A stretch of DNA of 14,104 nucleotides from Chitinophagaceae bacterium (GCA_003151295.1 PLXD01000508.1:3143-17246); one strand, 5' to 3'. Counted from the stretch's first letter, positions 1 to 7,969 are shown. A program made the numbers and translations. Notes: generated by a model not told the origin, from the letters alone.

Positions 1-45
1 AAAAGAGACAGTTGCAAAAGAGACAGTTGCAAAAGAGACAGTGAT
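1..45 (+). repeat. 15-bp tandem repeat, three units
   Basis: The 15-mer AAAAGAGACAGTTGC occurs twice perfectly at 1-15 and 16-30. A third copy at 31-45 matches for 12 bases and then diverges. Read in the frame of the following aldolase gene, the repeat encodes KETVA-KETVA-KETV with no stop codon, so the array may be translated as an N-terminal extension of that gene or may be its 5' untranslated leader. It touches the window edge, so the full copy number is unknown. Confidence 0.85.
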
Positions 46-52
46 AAAAGAT

Positions 53-718
53 ATGAGTAATAAAAAAGTCATCCTTCAAAGTATTTTAGACCAGGGCATG
101 TTGCCGCTGTTTTATTGGGACAGTTTAGCGGTGAGCCTGGAAGTGGTCAGGACCCTGTATAAAGCGGGGATCCGCGCCGTGGAATATACCAATCGCGGAA
201 AGCAGGCCCTGGAAAATTTCACAGCCCTGAAAAAAGCGGCCATCGCTGAAATGCCCTACCTGTGGATGGGGATCGGGACCATTAAATCGCCTGCGGAAGC
301 CACCACCTTTATAGCAGCAGGGGCAGACTTCATCGTCTGTCCTATCGTAAACCCCGGGGTGGCAGCTGTGACGGAAAAAATAGGAATGCTTTGGATTCCC
401 GGTTGCATGACCCCTACGGAAATAAATTTCGCCCAGGAACACAAGGCTGCCCTGATAAAAATATTCCCGGCTAATATCCTGGGGCCCGAATTCGTCAGCT
501 CGATCCGGGAACTTTTTGGCGGGCAGCTGTTTATGCCGACCGGCGGGGTAGAACTGGATCTCGATAATATCCGGTCCTGGTTTCGGGCGGGTGTCTGCGC
601 GGTGGGAATGGGTAGTAAATTGATCGGAAAGGATATCCTCAAAAATGAACAATACGACACGCTATACAGTAATACAATCAAGGCCCTTGAACTGGTCCGT
701 GAAGGCAGGAAGAGTTGA
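53..718 (+). CDS. kdgA: 2-dehydro-3-deoxyphosphogluconate (KDPG) / KHG aldolase
   Basis: Class I aldolase cleaving 2-keto-3-deoxy-6-phosphogluconate to pyruvate and glyceraldehyde-3-phosphate, the last step of hexuronate degradation; cytoplasmic. The 221-residue product has the family length. Visible motifs are AVEYTNRG (catalytic-glutamate region, about E44), MGIGTIKSP, and IKIFPAN, whose lysine (about K136) matches the Schiff-base lysine of the FKFFPA motif in E. coli Eda. PTGGVE near the C-terminus fits the phosphate-binding loop. I chose ATG 53 because MSNKK gives a normal family N-terminus. A GTG at 41 is in frame, and the frame stays open through the upstream tandem repeat to the window edge, so a longer protein cannot be excluded. 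uxaB and uxaA follow on the same strand, which supports a role in galacturonate use. The family can also act on 4-hydroxy-2-oxoglutarate. Confidence 0.93.
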   Translation: MSNKKVILQSILDQGMLPLFYWDSLAVSLEVVRTLYKAGIRAVEYTNRGKQALENFTALKKAAIAEMPYLWMGIGTIKSPAEATTFIAAGADFIVCPIVNPGVAAVTEKIGMLWIPGCMTPTEINFAQEHKAALIKIFPANILGPEFVSSIRELFGGQLFMPTGGVELDLDNIRSWFRAGVCAVGMGSKLIGKDILKNEQYDTLYSNTIKALELVREGRKS

Positions 719-812
719 AATTGGAATCAGGAATAGAAGAATCAGGAAATAGAAAGGAGAGTAGCTGAAATCAGAATCAGACGGTGAAAGAAGGATCAGA
801 CAAATTATTATT
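719..812 (+). repeat. Purine-rich spacer with short tandem repeat
   Basis: The 94-bp gap between the aldolase gene and uxaB is strongly biased to A and G on the plus strand. It contains two adjacent copies of GAATCAGGA(A)ATAGAA, at 724-738 (15 bp) and 739-754 (16 bp), followed by further degenerate GAATCAGA and GGATCAGA pieces to about 800. I see no ORF, promoter or strong hairpin. It probably acts as an intra-operon leader for uxaB, and the sequence looks like a product of replication slippage. Confidence 0.6.
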
Positions 813-2357
813 ATGCAACTTTCTATACAGAATCTGGAAAAGATCAAAGCACCCGGGATCGTAAAGCCGGGAAAAGATCTGTTCACGCTGCCGGAAAAAG
901 TGCTGCAGTTCGGTACGGGCGTCCTATTGAGGGGGCTTCCGGATTATTTTATCGATAAGGCCAACCGCCAGGGTGTTTTCAACGGACGTATTGTCGTCGT
1001 TAAATCCACGGAATCGGGGGATTCGGGAGCATTCGACCGGCAGAATGGACTCTATACCCTCTGTGTAAGGGGTCTGAGCCAGGGTAAAAATATCGAAGAG
1101 AATATCATCTGCTCTGCGATCAGCAGGGTATTGTCCGCCCGGGATCAGTGGGGCGAAATATTGCAGTGCGCCAAAGATCCGGCCATGCAGGTCATCATTT
1201 CAAATACTACGGAAGTAGGAATCCGGCTCGTGGAAGAATCTATCCGGCCCGGCGGCGGACAAGCAGGGACCCCTCAGCCGGGATCCCCCGTTTCCTATCC
1301 CGGGAAATTACTGGCATTTTTATATGAACGTTACCAGGCTTTTGAAGGAAGCGCCGAAGCCGGTATGGTGATCATACCGACCGAACTGATCATTGACAAC
1401 GGAAAGAAACTGGCTGCTATCCTGCTGGAGCTGGCGGGGTTCAACCGGTTGGAGCCAGGGTTTATCGATTGGCTCCGTGAGCATAATCATTTTTGCAGTT
1501 CCCTGGTCGATCGTATCGTACCCGGTAAGCCCCGAGACGAACCGCTGGCGGAATTACAAAAACGGCTAGGATATACCGATGAATTACTCTCCATAGCGGA
1601 GGTATACCGGCTATGGGCAATCGAAGGCGGGGAGACGGTCCGGTCGATCCTTAGCTTTGTACAGGCCGATGCCGGCGTGATCATCAGGCCTGATATAGAA
1701 ATTTACCGGGAACTGAAGATTCGCCTGTTGAACGGCACCCATACGCTAAGCTGCGGGCTTGCTTACCTCGCGGGGTTTGGTACCGTAAAACAAGCTATGG
1801 AAGATGCCCTGTTTGCCGCTTTCGTTTCCGACCTGATGTTAAAGGAGATCGCGCCTTCCATACCTTACGAGCTTCCGTTATCCGCTGCACTGGATTTTGG
1901 GGCGGAGGTATTGGATCGTTTCCGAAACCCGAATCTTCAGCACCAGTGGCTCAGCATCACGATGCAATATTCTTCCAAGATCAAGATGCGCGATATCCCC
2001 GTGTTATTGCAGCATTATAAAAAGCATGAATCGCCGCCCGTACTTTTTTCACTGGGCTTTGCCGCTTACCTGCTGTTTATGCGGGCAGTGAGAAAGCAAG
2101 GGAATGTATATGAGGGGCAAAACAAGGGAGTGTATTATCCGATCAATGATGAACGGACCGCTCATTTTCATGCGCTTTGGGAGGAATTTTCACCGTCCGA
2201 ACTTGTGAGTCATGTGCTTCGTGAGCGGGAATGGTGGGGGGCAGACCTCTCGGTATTAAAAGGCTTCGAAGAAGCCGTAAGCAAACAATTAAACGCTTTA
2301 TTAAATATTGGGGCCGCGGCGACACTGGCCGCTATCCGGCAAAAAAATTCCTTGTAA
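813..2357 (+). CDS. uxaB: Tagaturonate reductase (altronate oxidoreductase)
   Basis: NAD-dependent reduction of D-tagaturonate to D-altronate (EC 1.1.1.58) in the galacturonate branch of hexuronate catabolism; cytoplasmic. The 514-residue protein has the size and layout of the long-chain mannitol dehydrogenase / UxaB family. The N-terminal Rossmann segment carries LQFGTGVLLRG at about residues 31-41. The second domain carries ELKIRLLNGTH at about 300-310, which supplies the K-x4-N-x2-H catalytic residues (K302, N307, H310). Fructuronate reductase (UxuB) and mannitol dehydrogenase belong to the same superfamily, but the FGTGVLLRG-type N-terminus and the adjacent altronate dehydratase favour UxaB. 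The ATG at 813 follows an AT-rich CAAATTATTATT stretch with no Shine-Dalgarno motif. It lies 94 bp after the aldolase gene and 42 bp before uxaA, consistent with one operon. Confidence 0.93.
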   Translation: MQLSIQNLEKIKAPGIVKPGKDLFTLPEKVLQFGTGVLLRGLPDYFIDKANRQGVFNGRIVVVKSTESGDSGAFDRQNGLYTLCVRGLSQGKNIEENIICSAISRVLSARDQWGEILQCAKDPAMQVIISNTTEVGIRLVEESIRPGGGQAGTPQPGSPVSYPGKLLAFLYERYQAFEGSAEAGMVIIPTELIIDNGKKLAAILLELAGFNRLEPGFIDWLREHNHFCSSLVDRIVPGKPRDEPLAELQKRLGYTDELLSIAEVYRLWAIEGGETVRSILSFVQADAGVIIRPDIEIYRELKIRLLNGTHTLSCGLAYLAGFGTVKQAMEDALFAAFVSDLMLKEIAPSIPYELPLSAALDFGAEVLDRFRNPNLQHQWLSITMQYSSKIKMRDIPVLLQHYKKHESPPVLFSLGFAAYLLFMRAVRKQGNVYEGQNKGVYYPINDERTAHFHALWEEFSPSELVSHVLREREWWGADLSVLKGFEEAVSKQLNALLNIGAAATLAAIRQKNSL

Positions 2358-2399
2358 AGGAACGGATAGTCCTTATACTATGTCAAAAAAACTAAAAAA

Positions 2400-4052
2400 A
2401 TGAAACAACGTGTATTGAAAGTGCATCCCGATGATAATGTACTGTTAGCGCTTACTGATCTGTCAAAAGACGAAACCGTTAGGGTTGACGATGGGGAGTA
2501 CGTTTTACAGGATGCGATAAAGGCGAAACATAAATTTGCGACGGTCGATCTGCAGCCTGGCGATTCCCTCATTATGTATGGGGTGTTGGTTGGGAAAGCT
2601 CAGCAGCGGATCCCTAAGGGAGAGTTGATCAGCACCGGGAACGTGAAGCATGCGGCCAGTGATTTCACGGTCGGAGAGCGACATACGGATTGGGTGAAAC
2701 CCGATGTTTCCAAATTCACCGGGAAGACATTTTCCGGTTATCACCGCGCCGATGGCAGCGTGGGCACCGCTAATTATTGGGTAGTCATTCCCATGGTCTT
2801 TTGCGAGAACAGGAACCTGGAGGTTCTGCAGCAAGCCCTCGTAAACGACCTGGGATACGGAAGGAATCAATCCTATCAATTGCAGGCGCAACAGCTGGTC
2901 GAATTATACAAGGCGGGGAAGAGTGCCGAAGAGATCCTGCAGACGGACTTGCAAGCGAATTACGATAAGCACGCTTCACACCGGCTTTTCCCGAATATCG
3001 ACGGGATCAAATTCCTGACACATGCGGGAGGTTGCGGAGGCACCCGGCAAGATGCCCAGGCATTATGTGGGTTGCTGGCAGGCTATATCACGCATCCCAA
3101 CGTAGCCGGTGCCACCGTGCTGAGTCTCGGCTGTCAGAATGCGCAGGTCAGTATGCTTGAAGAGGAGATCGCCAAACGTTCCCCGCAATTCACCAAGCCG
3201 ATGTATATACTGGAGCAACAGAAGATCGGAAAAGAGTCTTCGCTGCTGTCGGAAGCGATCAAACAGACCTTCGCGGGACTGATAAAGGCAAATCAGCAGA
3301 CCCGGCAACCGGCGCCGCTCAGCAAAATATGCATTGGCCTGGAATGCGGTGGATCCGATGGGTTTTCCGGCATATCCGCCAATCCCGCAATCGGTTATAC
3401 TTCCGATTTGCTGGTGAGCCTCGGCGGATCGGTCATCCTCGCCGAATTCCCCGAATTATGTGGGGTGGAGCAGAATCTCAGCGACCGTTGCGTCGATACC
3501 GGAATGGCCGAACGCTTTTCCCAACTGATGCGGACCTATAATGACAGAGCCAAGGCAGTCGGCTCGGGTTTCGATATGAATCCATCGCCGGGTAATATTA
3601 AAGATGGATTGATCACCGATGCGATCAAGTCGGCGGGCGCCGCCAAGAAGGGGGGGACTTCCCCGGTCACTGCCGTGTTGGACTATCCGGAGAAGGTAAC
3701 GAAACCGGGATTGAACCTGCTCTGTACGCCCGGCAACGATGTGGAATCGACGACGGCGGAAGTAGCCTCCGGCGCCAATATCGTGTTGTTCACCACGGGC
3801 CTGGGAACGCCTACGGGCAATCCTGTTGCACCGGTCGTTAAGATTGCAAGTAATACCGCCTTATACAATAAGATGAGGGATATCATAGATATCAACACGG
3901 GTACCATTATTGAAGGCGAAGAGACCATCCGCCAGGCCGGTGAGCGCATTCTGGAGTATGTGATCGGTGTGGCCAGCGGTGAGATCGAAGTCGCGTCGAT
4001 ACGGCATATCCAGGATGATTTTATTCCCTGGAAAAGAGGAGTGTCCCTGTAA
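2400..4052 (+). CDS. uxaA: Altronate dehydratase
   Basis: Dehydrates D-altronate to 2-keto-3-deoxygluconate (EC 4.2.1.7), the product step after UxaB; cytoplasmic. The 550-residue protein has an N-terminal SAF domain (about residues 1-95), a linker, and the UxaA/GarD catalytic region (about 105-550). Conserved glycine- and cysteine-rich motifs are visible: HAGGCGGTR at 208-216, LSLGCQN near 241-247, and GLECGGSDGFSG at 313-324. Their cysteines are the likely metal ligands of this iron-dependent family. The family also includes galactarate dehydratase, but the uxaB neighbour points to altronate. The ATG at 2400 directly follows an A-run (ACTAAAAAAA), the usual Bacteroidota start context without a Shine-Dalgarno motif. 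Full length and intact. Confidence 0.95.
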   Translation: MKQRVLKVHPDDNVLLALTDLSKDETVRVDDGEYVLQDAIKAKHKFATVDLQPGDSLIMYGVLVGKAQQRIPKGELISTGNVKHAASDFTVGERHTDWVKPDVSKFTGKTFSGYHRADGSVGTANYWVVIPMVFCENRNLEVLQQALVNDLGYGRNQSYQLQAQQLVELYKAGKSAEEILQTDLQANYDKHASHRLFPNIDGIKFLTHAGGCGGTRQDAQALCGLLAGYITHPNVAGATVLSLGCQNAQVSMLEEEIAKRSPQFTKPMYILEQQKIGKESSLLSEAIKQTFAGLIKANQQTRQPAPLSKICIGLECGGSDGFSGISANPAIGYTSDLLVSLGGSVILAEFPELCGVEQNLSDRCVDTGMAERFSQLMRTYNDRAKAVGSGFDMNPSPGNIKDGLITDAIKSAGAAKKGGTSPVTAVLDYPEKVTKPGLNLLCTPGNDVESTTAEVASGANIVLFTTGLGTPTGNPVAPVVKIASNTALYNKMRDIIDINTGTIIEGEETIRQAGERILEYVIGVASGEIEVASIRHIQDDFIPWKRGVSL

Positions 4053-4088
4053 CGCTCTATGCACAGACTATCCCGGAGCATGGTATGA

Positions 4089-6449
4089 ATGAATAATATG
4101 AAACGATTATTGATAGCCTATCTTTTTTTTCTCACTGGTGAGCTGGCGAATGCACAGACTGTCCGTCTTTATGTTTCAGAACGGGGCAATGATGAAGATC
4201 AGGGTTCTATGGCAAGACCTCTTAAATCATTGGGAGCCGCCTTGCAAAAAATAGCGGGCCTGAACGTGAAAGAAACCGACATTCTCTTGCGTGCCGGAAC
4301 GTACCGGTTGGATACGACCCAGCTGATCACACCCGCGCTTTTACAAGGGCGCCGGCTCCTGATAGCCCCATACGGGCACGAGAAAGTGACGATCAGCGGG
4401 GCTCGTTTGATACATCCTTCCTGGAGCGCCTGGAAAGAGAAGATCCTGCAGGCGAATATAGGCAAAGGGCTGTCCCCCGATCAGTTGTATTGTAATGGCA
4501 GACTTCTTCATATGGCCCGTTACCCCAATTATGATTCCACCGCCAGCGTCTTTAATGGCACGGCTGGGGACGCCATCAGTAAGGAAAGGATTAGCAGGTG
4601 GAAACATCCGGCAGGGGGATATGTACATGCCCTCCACCAGGGAGAATGGGGTAGCTTTCATTACAGGATCCTGGGGGTAGATGCCAACGGGGACCTGGAA
4701 TGGGAAGGAGGCTGGCAGAATAACCGTCCGGCCCCCCTCCATCCGCAATACCGCTTCGTGGAGAATATCCTGGAGGAACTGGATGCACCCGGAGAATGGT
4801 ACTATGACCGGGATGCAGGCATCCTGTATGCTTACCCCCTGCCGGGAGACGATCCTTCCACCGCACTATGGGAATATTCCTTCCTCGACCAGTTATTCGC
4901 CATTCGCGGAGAGGCCATAAGACCCGTACGCGGGGTGACTATCCGCGGACTCTCTTTCAGGGGTACCAACAGGACTTTTATGCAAACCAGGGAACCCCTT
5001 CTGCGGACTGACTGGACTATCTATCGCGGAGGCGCTGTTTTCATACAGGATGCGGAACAGATTCGCATAGAAGACAACAACTTCGAAGGACTTGGAGGCA
5101 ATGCGATTTTTATCAGCGATCATGCCAGGGAGGTATCGGTCACCGGGAATCTCATAGAACAGATCGGGGCCAGCGCCATCGCCTTTGTGGGCAGCCCCTC
5201 GGCGGTGCGTTCCCCCAGCTATCAGTATAATCATTTTATTCCCATCGATAGTATGGATAAGCAGCCCGGTCCCCGTACAAACGATTATCCCGCTTCATGC
5301 CGCGCCTATGACAACCTGATCCATGACATAGGCCGGATCGAAAAACAGGTGGCTGGCGTGGAGATCGATATGGCTTCCGGTATTACGGTCAGCCATAATA
5401 CGATATATAACCTGCCCCGTTCAGGCATCAATATCGGCGATGGCTGCTGGGGCGGTCATCTGATCGAATATAATGACGTATTCAATACCGTCCTGGAAAC
5501 GGGTGACCACGGCGCATTCAACTCCTGGGGACGTGATCGCTACTGGCTGCCGGATGGTCATGCTGTGGACAGTCTCACGAACAGATACCCGGGTATGCCC
5601 TTCTGGGATGTAGTGAAGCCCATCACCCTGCGGAATAACCGCTGGCACTGCACCCATGGCTGGGATATCGACCTGGATGACGGATCCTCTAACTACCATA
5701 TTTATAATAATCTATGCCTTAACGGCGGCTTGAAACTGAGGGAAGGCTTTGGAAGGGTCGCCGAAAATAATATAATGGTCAATAATTCTTTTCACCCCCA
5801 TGTATGGTTTAACAGGAGTGGTGATATATTCCGGCACAATATCGTTTTTGCGGACTATGCCCCGATCGGTATAGAAGTTTGGGGCAAGCAGGTGGACAGT
5901 AATTTCTTCCTGCTGGGCTCTTCCCTGGCGGCGGCCCGGAAAAACGGTACGGATAGACATAGCCTGTCAGGGAACCCGTTATTTGTGAATGCTGCCGAGG
6001 GTAATTATACCATGGCTTCGAATTCCATGGCTTTGCGGATAGGCTTCCGGAATTTCCCGATGGATCGTTTTGGGGTCGTGAGCCCTTCGCTGAAGAGGCT
6101 GGCAGCCCGGCCCCCGGTCCCGGATATGCGGATCTTACAGGGAACCAAAAAAGGTGAGACCATCGAATGGATGGGGGCTCTGATCAAAAACATCGAGGGG
6201 CTGGGTGAACGTTCGGCAGCCGGCTTATACGATGAGAATGGCATCCTACTGGTGAAGGTACCCGACGGATCGCGTGCCGCCACCGCTCAACTGAAAAAAG
6301 GCGACGTGATCCGTTCCATTAATGGGAAGGATGTAAATACCGTCAAGGAATTTTTAGCAGCATTGCAGGCAATCAACTGGCAAGGACGGGCTACCCTCGT
6401 CATTTTCAGGAATCAGCAGGAGCGGGAACTGAAGATGCCCTTGAAATAG
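4089..6449 (+). CDS. Secreted right-handed beta-helix protein with C-terminal PDZ domain
   Basis: A 786-residue exported protein. An N-terminal signal peptide (MKRLLIAYLFFLTGELANA, cleavage near A22-Q23) is followed by LYVSERGNDEDQGS and PLKSLGAAL, the typical opening of secreted parallel beta-helix glycan enzymes. Helix coils run to about residue 640, with repeated stretches such as IRIEDNNFEGLGGNAIFI and VSHNTIYNLPRSGINIG, and a conserved-looking ETGDHGAFNSWGRDRYW motif near 470-486. About residues 695-786 form a PDZ domain (GILLVKVPDGSRAA...LKKGDVIRSINGKDV). The architecture resembles GH141-like or pectate-lyase-fold enzymes, but I cannot name the reaction. It starts 36 bp after uxaA, so it is probably in the same operon and may release uronate-containing fragments in the periplasm or at the surface. 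ATG 4098 is an alternative start three codons in. Confidence 0.85.
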   Translation: MNNMKRLLIAYLFFLTGELANAQTVRLYVSERGNDEDQGSMARPLKSLGAALQKIAGLNVKETDILLRAGTYRLDTTQLITPALLQGRRLLIAPYGHEKVTISGARLIHPSWSAWKEKILQANIGKGLSPDQLYCNGRLLHMARYPNYDSTASVFNGTAGDAISKERISRWKHPAGGYVHALHQGEWGSFHYRILGVDANGDLEWEGGWQNNRPAPLHPQYRFVENILEELDAPGEWYYDRDAGILYAYPLPGDDPSTALWEYSFLDQLFAIRGEAIRPVRGVTIRGLSFRGTNRTFMQTREPLLRTDWTIYRGGAVFIQDAEQIRIEDNNFEGLGGNAIFISDHAREVSVTGNLIEQIGASAIAFVGSPSAVRSPSYQYNHFIPIDSMDKQPGPRTNDYPASCRAYDNLIHDIGRIEKQVAGVEIDMASGITVSHNTIYNLPRSGINIGDGCWGGHLIEYNDVFNTVLETGDHGAFNSWGRDRYWLPDGHAVDSLTNRYPGMPFWDVVKPITLRNNRWHCTHGWDIDLDDGSSNYHIYNNLCLNGGLKLREGFGRVAENNIMVNNSFHPHVWFNRSGDIFRHNIVFADYAPIGIEVWGKQVDSNFFLLGSSLAAARKNGTDRHSLSGNPLFVNAAEGNYTMASNSMALRIGFRNFPMDRFGVVSPSLKRLAARPPVPDMRILQGTKKGETIEWMGALIKNIEGLGERSAAGLYDENGILLVKVPDGSRAATAQLKKGDVIRSINGKDVNTVKEFLAALQAINWQGRATLVIFRNQQERELKMPLK

Positions 6450-6549
6450 AAGTATCCAATCCCGGCGGCCGGTTCAATAGCCAGATAATATAATTTGTTG
6501 TATATATCGAAGGAAAGTAATCTATACTTTGAAGTAAGCAGGGAGTACA

Positions 6550-6960
6550 CTAAACGCTTAAGATCAGGTATCCTACTAAAAAAATACCGATAAGCAGGAT
6601 GCAAAATGCAAGGATAGTAGAAAGCAGGGGAGAGGGGCGGTAAGCAGGATCTGACAGCAGGCGATCGGTCCTTTTATAACGCAGGAAGGCTAACAGACCG
6701 ATCAGGGCGCCAAACCCGACCAGGAAAATCCCCAAAACGGAAGAATATCCCCGGCTGGGTTGAAGGACAGGTCTTTGCAGGACGATGGATAATTGTTTTA
6801 CGAATAGGGTGAATTTTACCACCACAAATCCAAACGCCATGATCCCAATGCTGGTCCGGGTCCAGGCAAGGAAAGTGCGCTCGTTGGCCAGGTGATCGCT
6901 CAGGCTGCCGGGCGAACCGGATCTTTTGTCGGTATTTTCTGTTGGTTTTTGCGCTTCCAT
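6550..6960 (-). CDS. DUF202 (YidH-like) small inner-membrane protein
   Basis: A 136-residue membrane protein. It has a hydrophilic N-terminus of about 20 residues, then the family signature SDHLANERTFLAWTRTSIG, which leads into the first membrane segment (IMAFGFVVVKFTLFV). Two more hydrophobic segments follow, VLGIFLVGFGALIGLLAFL and LLSTILAFCILLIGIFLVG, giving three predicted transmembrane helices. This is the standard DUF202 layout; the function is unknown. I chose the ATG at 6958-6960 (MEAQKPTE) over the one five codons upstream because it leaves a 46-bp divergent gap to the LysR gene and the extra residues look non-coding. The gene converges with the beta-helix gene across a 100-bp spacer. 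Confidence 0.85.
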   Translation of the reverse strand: MEAQKPTENTDKRSGSPGSLSDHLANERTFLAWTRTSIGIMAFGFVVVKFTLFVKQLSIVLQRPVLQPSRGYSSVLGIFLVGFGALIGLLAFLRYKRTDRLLSDPAYRPSPLLSTILAFCILLIGIFLVGYLILSV

Positions 6961-7006
6961 ACGAATTGAGTACAAGTTACAGGGAAATCCCTATTTTCGT
7001 TCTTCC
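6961..7006. promoter_or_regulatory. Short divergent spacer with a small dyad
   Basis: These 46 bp separate the divergent DUF202 and LysR genes. They contain AGGGA-AA-TCCCT at 6981-6992, a 5-bp-arm dyad of the size of an operator half-site pair. LysR-type proteins often repress their own promoter from such a gap. No convincing TTTG/TAnnTTTG promoter is visible on either strand, so the assignment as an operator is only inferred from position. Confidence 0.3.
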
Positions 7007-7900
7007 ATGTTCGATTTCCGGCTTAAAGTATTTTATACGGTCGCCAAGCGCCTCAATTTTACCAGGGCCGCCGAAGAATTGTATATTACCCAGCCCGCCG
7101 TTACCAGGCATATCCACGAAATCGAAAATCATTTTAAGGTAAAATTGTTTGAACGGAACGGTACGAAGATAAAACTGACCGCTGCGGGTGAAGTGTTATT
7201 ACATCACAGCGAACAACTTTTTAACGTTTACCGGAACCTGGAGTTTGAAATAAATACCTATTCGCAACGACATAGCGGCGAATTGAATATTGGGGCCAGC
7301 ACTACGGTAGCGCAGTATGTTTTGCCCCCGGTGCTGGCGGCTTTCCATAAGAAATTCAAGGATATAAAGGTTAGCCTGACCATTAACAATACGGAACAGA
7401 TCGAGCAGGCTTTGCAGAATCAGCATATAGATCTCGGCATTATTGAAGGCAGGTCGAAAAATACGTTGTTTAAATACACGGAATTCATAAAAGACGAGTT
7501 GGTATTGATATCCGCCTCCGGACATCCCCTGGCCAAAAAGGCGAACATTAAACCGGAGGAGCTGCTAAAGATCCCACTTTTGTTGAGGGAACCCGGTTCG
7601 GGAACCCTGGAAGTGATCGCGCATGCTTTAAAACCTTTGGGTATAAAAATATCCCAATTGCAAAACGAAATGCAGTTGGGGAGTACCGAAAGTATGAAGC
7701 GGTACCTATTGCATTCCAACTGCATGGCCTTCCTTTCCATTCATGCCGTATCAAAAGAATTGCAGCAAAAGGAATGCTGTATCATCCATGTGAAGGGACT
7801 GCATGTGGAGCGGTTCTTTTATTTTATACAGCAACACGGCCACGCGGAAGCGTTGCCCGACCTGTTCATGAAATTTTCCCGCCATTATAATTTCAGGTAA
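7007..7900 (+). CDS. LysR-family transcriptional regulator (YeiE/CysL-like)
   Basis: A 297-residue LysR-type regulator. The N-terminal winged helix-turn-helix is clear (residues 1-60: FYTVAKRLNFTRAAEELYIT, then QPAVTRHIHEIE and KLFERNGTKIKLTAAG). It is followed by the linker helix and a periplasmic-binding-protein-like effector domain (about 90-290), with the opening SGELNIGASTTVAQYVLPPV typical of the CysL/CbbR/YeiE branch. The frame is open upstream to 6926, but that stretch runs through the divergent DUF202 gene. ATG 7007 (MFDFRLKVF) gives the normal family N-terminus. In enterobacteria a LysR protein, YeiE, sits beside yeiH. The same neighbour here, 178 bp downstream in the same direction, makes control of that gene the simplest guess. 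The effector is unknown, possibly a sulfur compound. Confidence 0.92.
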   Translation: MFDFRLKVFYTVAKRLNFTRAAEELYITQPAVTRHIHEIENHFKVKLFERNGTKIKLTAAGEVLLHHSEQLFNVYRNLEFEINTYSQRHSGELNIGASTTVAQYVLPPVLAAFHKKFKDIKVSLTINNTEQIEQALQNQHIDLGIIEGRSKNTLFKYTEFIKDELVLISASGHPLAKKANIKPEELLKIPLLLREPGSGTLEVIAHALKPLGIKISQLQNEMQLGSTESMKRYLLHSNCMAFLSIHAVSKELQQKECCIIHVKGLHVERFFYFIQQHGHAEALPDLFMKFSRHYNFR

Positions 7901-7915
7901 ACTGCTGCAAATCTA

Positions 7916-7944
7916 TTTCAATTGACCCGGCAGGTCAATTGAAA
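7916..7944. promoter_or_regulatory. Perfect 12-bp inverted repeat (operator or terminator)
   Basis: TTTCAATTGACC (7916-7927) and GGTCAATTGAAA (7933-7944) are exact reverse complements separated by CGGCA. The dyad begins 15 bp after the LysR stop codon. No T-run follows it on the plus strand, so it is not a classical intrinsic terminator. The right arm overlaps the putative -33 element of the next gene, which fits an operator for the adjacent LysR protein. It could also fold in RNA as a 12-bp hairpin. Confidence 0.65.
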
Positions 7945-7969
7945 AATAGTGACAAGTATTGTATTTTTC
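7938..7969 (+). promoter_or_regulatory. Putative Bacteroidota promoter of the yeiH-like gene
   Basis: ATTG at 7938-7941 and TATTTTTC at 7962-7969 are separated by 20 bp. This approximates the Bacteroidota -33 TTTG / -7 TAnnTTTG pattern, with one mismatch in each element. It would give a 5' leader of about 100 nt before ATG 8079. The -33 element lies inside the right arm of the perfect palindrome, so binding there could block or assist polymerase. Prediction from pattern only. Confidence 0.4.

Noticed and set aside
1..45. Direct repeats at the window start as part of a CRISPR array
   Set aside because: The units are 15 bp and contiguous with no spacers, and they stay in frame with the aldolase gene.
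6450..6549. Possible terminator or promoter in the spacer between the beta-helix and DUF202 genes
   Set aside because: Only short CCGG and ACTT/AAGT self-pairings and a poor match to the -7 motif are present; nothing stands above chance.
6966..6999. TTG / TATTTTCG as a LysR promoter
   Set aside because: The spacer is 23 bp, both elements have mismatches, and the start point would fall nearly on the ATG.
6926..7006. Extension of the LysR gene upstream of ATG 7007
   Set aside because: The extension overlaps the start of the divergent DUF202 gene and adds 27 residues ahead of a normal LysR N-terminus.
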